Shown here one piece after another: positions 61,466 to 64,000 of a stretch of DNA of 64,000 nucleotides; the stretch's first letter is position 1; every line of letters starts with the position of its first letter. The stretch lies in NCBI GenBank assembly GCA_000436975.1, contig HG000336.1, positions 33,146 through 97,145 on the forward strand. The letters run 5' to 3'. The position numbers and the translations under genes were made by a program. The notes under the pieces were generated by a model that was not told the DNA's origin, ran no database searches, and saw only the letters and a list, made by a program, of their open reading frames with translations. The stretch comes from Clostridium sp. CAG:1000. Lineage in GTDB: Bacteria; Bacillota_I; Bacilli_A; RF39; UBA660.

Positions 61466-62314
61466 TTAATCCTCCTTATCATACATTGAATCAATAAGAT
61501 TAAATAAATCATGTTCTAAAGTATTATCTGATATAGTATCATTACTTACATCAATTGTTTCTTTTACTTTATCTTCTAACTCACCTACTGATACTTCTGG
61601 AGTTTGTTCTTCAACTTTAGAAATATAATCTTCTATTTTATTAGCTTTAGTATTAATTGCATCTACTGCATTATTAATATCATTAATACTTTCTTTAATA
61701 GTAGTTGTTGATAATTTATTCATTGTGTTTAATGTATCCTCAAGATCATCTTCTAGTGTTCCATATGCTTTTTTTCTTACTGAATCATATGTAGTAGCGC
61801 TATCACTAGCAACAACAACATTTTCTTTTTCTTTAGCCTTAGCGACTATTTCTTCTTTTCTATAGTCCTTATCTAAAATTCCATATATTGGAGAAATAAC
61901 AGGACTAGGTTTAAATACTTTAGGTTGCTCTGCTTCTACTGGCTTTTGAATCTCTTTCTTATATATAGATGTCCTTGATTCATAGTCCATAACATTTCTT
62001 CTTTGTGGTAACTCTTCATCATCAAATTGAGTAAAATTAAATGATGATTTTTCAGGTTTAAATAGCTCTCTTTCATTTCTATATGAAGATTCTTCTCTTA
62101 TAGGTTCCCTTTCAACTTTCTTTGGAGTTACAGGTTCATCAACATAACCAGTTATTTTAATTTCAGAAACCCTAGGAGTATCATCAACTTCTTCTTTCTT
62201 TATTTCTCTTTTAAATTCTCTTTTAATTGGTTTTTCTATTTTAATATCTTCTTCTGGTTCTTCAATATATTCCTCATCATAAAATATATTTTTTAGTTTT
62301 GTAAAAACTCCCAT
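61466..62314 (-). CDS. Hypothetical, largely disordered charged protein
   Basis: 282 residues, no signal or helix in membrane. Very charged (EEYIEEPEEDIKIEKPIKRE), with one conserved-looking patch FKPSPVISPIYGILDKDYRKEE near 135-156 and a C-terminal helical part (ESINDINNAVDAINTKANKIEDYISK). The patch surrounded by disorder suggests a short protein-binding motif. First in the operon with DUF948-like and YtxH genes. Confidence 0.6.
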   Translation of the reverse strand: MGVFTKLKNIFYDEEYIEEPEEDIKIEKPIKREFKREIKKEEVDDTPRVSEIKITGYVDEPVTPKKVEREPIREESSYRNERELFKPEKSSFNFTQFDDEELPQRRNVMDYESRTSIYKKEIQKPVEAEQPKVFKPSPVISPIYGILDKDYRKEEIVAKAKEKENVVVASDSATTYDSVRKKAYGTLEDDLEDTLNTMNKLSTTTIKESINDINNAVDAINTKANKIEDYISKVEEQTPEVSVGELEDKVKETIDVSNDTISDNTLEHDLFNLIDSMYDKED

Positions 62315-62335
62315 TTTGCACCTCTTTCTGACTTT

Positions 62336-62953
62336 TTATTCTTTTTCTTCATCCTCTTCTATATATTGTAATACATTTTTAGACCCACTCTTACTAGAAG
62401 GTTGTGGAATACTATAAATAGATTCTTTAGAGTCTAAATCATTTTCTCCAATATATTTTTCAATCACTAGATCATTATATTTTATAGAATTTAATATTGA
62501 GATACTTCTAGATATTGCATATCTTAGCTCACTTTGTTTTACCTCTACTTCTATTATAGCATAATTATAACACAACTCAACAAAAAAGTTATCATTATTT
62601 TTAGTAATTCTTAAATAACCAGTCTTATCTTCATGCTCAAATTCAAAGAATTCAAAGTCAGAATCATCATGCTCTTTAATATATTTATTTTTATAGTAAT
62701 AACCTACCACATCAACATTCATATAGTATTTAGTATTATTAGACAATAAAACTTGACTATAATCCCTGTCCGAATATACGCTAAACTCTATTGGTAAATT
62801 ATATCTATAACCTTTATTATTAACATTATATAACTTATTATTCTCATTTATAGTTAATTTTATAATATCTTCATTTGATAAATTATTTAAAGAATATGCA
62901 CTACATCCCGTAAATAAGAATAAACAAGCTAATATAATAATTTTCTTATACAT
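62336..62953 (-). CDS. Hypothetical lipoprotein
   Basis: 205 residues. Type II signal peptide MYKKIIILACLFLFTGCSAY with lipobox FTGC (Cys 17). The mature part has no recognised fold; VDVVGYYYKNKYIKEHDDS and FVELCYNYAIIEVEVKQSEL are beta-like. Anchored outside the cell. 21 bases before the disordered protein gene, so it may share its mRNA. Confidence 0.65.
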   Translation of the reverse strand: MYKKIIILACLFLFTGCSAYSLNNLSNEDIIKLTINENNKLYNVNNKGYRYNLPIEFSVYSDRDYSQVLLSNNTKYYMNVDVVGYYYKNKYIKEHDDSDFEFFEFEHEDKTGYLRITKNNDNFFVELCYNYAIIEVEVKQSELRYAISRSISILNSIKYNDLVIEKYIGENDLDSKESIYSIPQPSSKSGSKNVLQYIEEDEEKE

Positions 62954-62994
62954 ACTTTCTCTCCTATATTACATTAAAAATTATAACAAATTAT

Positions 62995-63612
62995 TTACTC
63001 TTTAACAACAAAAATATAATTAATATTTTTACCTTTAGCGATAAATTTGTCTTCATACTCAGTAGTAAACTTATCAAAATAATTAGTATTACATTTAATA
63101 ATCTTATATCCATAATCTAAAAATGACTCAGTTGAATATTCAAATAAATCATCATTATCAGTTTTCATTTCTATTTTATTTTCACCCTTAAATAAATCAT
63201 CATATTTTTCTAAGAATATTTTTGATGATAATCTTCTTTTTTCATGTCTTTTCTTAGGCCATGGATCAGAAAAATTAAGATATATTTTATCAATCTCATG
63301 ATCAAATACATCATTAATATTAAATGCATCAAAACATATTAATTTCAAATTATTTATATGAAGTGTTTCTAATTTTTTAACTGCTGATACTAAGGGACTA
63401 TCATATTTTTCAATACCAATATAATTTGTATTTGGGTTTTCAAGTGCCTTTGATATTATAAATTTACCCTTTCCTGTGCCTACTTCTATTTCTATTTTAT
63501 TATCATTACCAAAGAATTTATTCCATTTACCTTTATATTCACATGGATTTTTAACTAAATATGGTGATGACATAATTATTTTATCCGCATCTTTTATGTG
63601 TTTAAGTCTCAT
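62995..63612 (-). CDS. trmB: tRNA (guanine-N7-)-methyltransferase
   Basis: 205 residues. EVGTGKGKFIISKALENPN at about 42-60 binds SAM; YLNFSDPWPKKRHEKRRLSS near 112-130 is the TrmB signature. It methylates G46 in the tRNA variable loop. Divergent from the gene at 63681. Its gene is 41 bases before the lipoprotein gene. Confidence 0.94.
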   Translation of the reverse strand: MRLKHIKDADKIIMSSPYLVKNPCEYKGKWNKFFGNDNKIEIEVGTGKGKFIISKALENPNTNYIGIEKYDSPLVSAVKKLETLHINNLKLICFDAFNINDVFDHEIDKIYLNFSDPWPKKRHEKRRLSSKIFLEKYDDLFKGENKIEMKTDNDDLFEYSTESFLDYGYKIIKCNTNYFDKFTTEYEDKFIAKGKNINYIFVVKE

Positions 63613-63680
63613 TTTTTACACCTCGAATATATTATACACTAAATATGGTACTTTGTCATATACTATATTAGGTGAAAAAT

Positions 63681-63959
63681 ATGAATGATAGAAATATGTT
63701 TTATCAAAATGTAAATCAAGGCTATTCTGCTCCAGGTGGTTTTATACCTCCTAGTGGTTATAATATGAACAGTCAATATCAAGCATATGGTCCAAATGTA
63801 ATACCTGATAATTATAATCAAAATCAAAATCAGAGTTATAACAATGACCATGAAGAAAGAATAAGTAAATTGGAAAGACAAATTAGAAGTCTAGATGTAA
63901 GAATACAAAAGTTAGAATCAGCTGGTTCAGAAGTAACAGATAATATTTACATGATATAA
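63681..63959 (+). CDS. Small protein with Pro/Gly/Asn/Tyr/Gln-rich head and coiled-coil tail
   Basis: 92 residues from the ATG at 63681 behind TAGGTG (a GTG at 63672 overlaps that site). The head (about 8-55) is rich in Asn, Tyr, Gln, Pro and Gly, as in some coat or surface proteins; the tail HEERISKLERQIRSLDVRIQ forms a coiled coil. No signal peptide. Perhaps a coat-associated protein, not certain. The last 40 bases of the window hold no clear gene. Confidence 0.6.
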   Translation: MNDRNMFYQNVNQGYSAPGGFIPPSGYNMNSQYQAYGPNVIPDNYNQNQNQSYNNDHEERISKLERQIRSLDVRIQKLESAGSEVTDNIYMI

Positions 63960-64000
63960 AAAAGTCACCGAAGTGAAGTGATATGATAAAAGTAGACAGT

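Noticed and set aside
63960..64000. Start of another gene or insertion sequence at the edge
   Set aside because: Only about 40 bases, no recognisable inverted repeat or frame; cannot be supported.

Overview
The window is strongly AT-rich bacterial chromosome with the standard code: TGA is used as a stop and tryptophan is TGG. The gene set (EzrA, RarA, a ComN-like gene beside a fused SecDF, a YmfF/YmfH protease pair, RNase HIII, a T-box in front of proS, infC-rpmI-rplT, small YjcZ-like and DUF4044 proteins) points to a Bacillota/Bacilli lineage, most like the uncultured gut groups around RF39/Erysipelotrichia. That placement is inference. No prophage, insertion sequence or CRISPR array was seen.

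Layout. 1-6 kb: end of a cardiolipin synthase gene, lepB, rplS, a SEDS protein, and a dTTP operon (tmk, a 5'-nucleotidase, thyA, dfrA). 6.3-7.6 kb: a DUF6273 fragment lying against tRNA-Lys. 7.6-11.5 kb: small membrane proteins, mnmA, an HTH protein, a ZIP transporter. 11.5-14.9 kb: an Arg/Ser/Asn-rich micro-protein and two paralogous Big_2-NlpC/P60 cell-wall hydrolases around a PrcB-like anchored protein. 15-20.5 kb: a surface-fibre-like locus (three TasA/camelysin-like proteins, a SipW-type peptidase, a DUF5305 protein) carrying a second, broken DUF6273 domain. 20.5-28.7 kb: antiporter, rlmD, deoB, xerD, a flippase-like protein, rarA and a putative Cys-His-Asp enzyme. 28.7-31.9 kb: a small graveyard (DUF6273 tail, dinD pseudogene, DUF1016 nuclease fragments) around rnhC. 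32-48 kb: housekeeping (mutS, dtd, rsh, secDF, comN-like, ymfH/ymfF, deoD, ftsK, ezrA). 48.7-52 kb: an uncharacterised ABC export cluster with a secreted four-cysteine protein. 52-64 kb: tRNA-Met, DUF5684, mtaB, rsmE, an Smr protein, the infC-rpmI-rplT operon with an attenuator, T-box/proS, mscS, a YtxH/DUF948 envelope operon, a lipoprotein, trmB.

Most unusual content. The DUF6273 copies at 6.3 and 19 kb align without gaps over their last 41 residues, and nearly all amino-acid change sits in about 27 residues between fixed WWLRSA and VSPAFRIG blocks, mostly at codons ending in T or C. That pattern resembles the variable region of a diversity-generating retroelement (DGR), but no reverse transcriptase or template repeat is in the window. 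The second copy lies directly behind a TasA-like gene in its reading frame, separated by one stop codon, a short duplication and a frameshift; it looks like a broken anchored surface protein with a variable tip. Further points: infC appears to start at ATA behind an attenuator; L20 carries a SAP-like tail; the RelA/SpoT homologue has lost key hydrolase residues; three DUF1016 nuclease copies have each broken differently.
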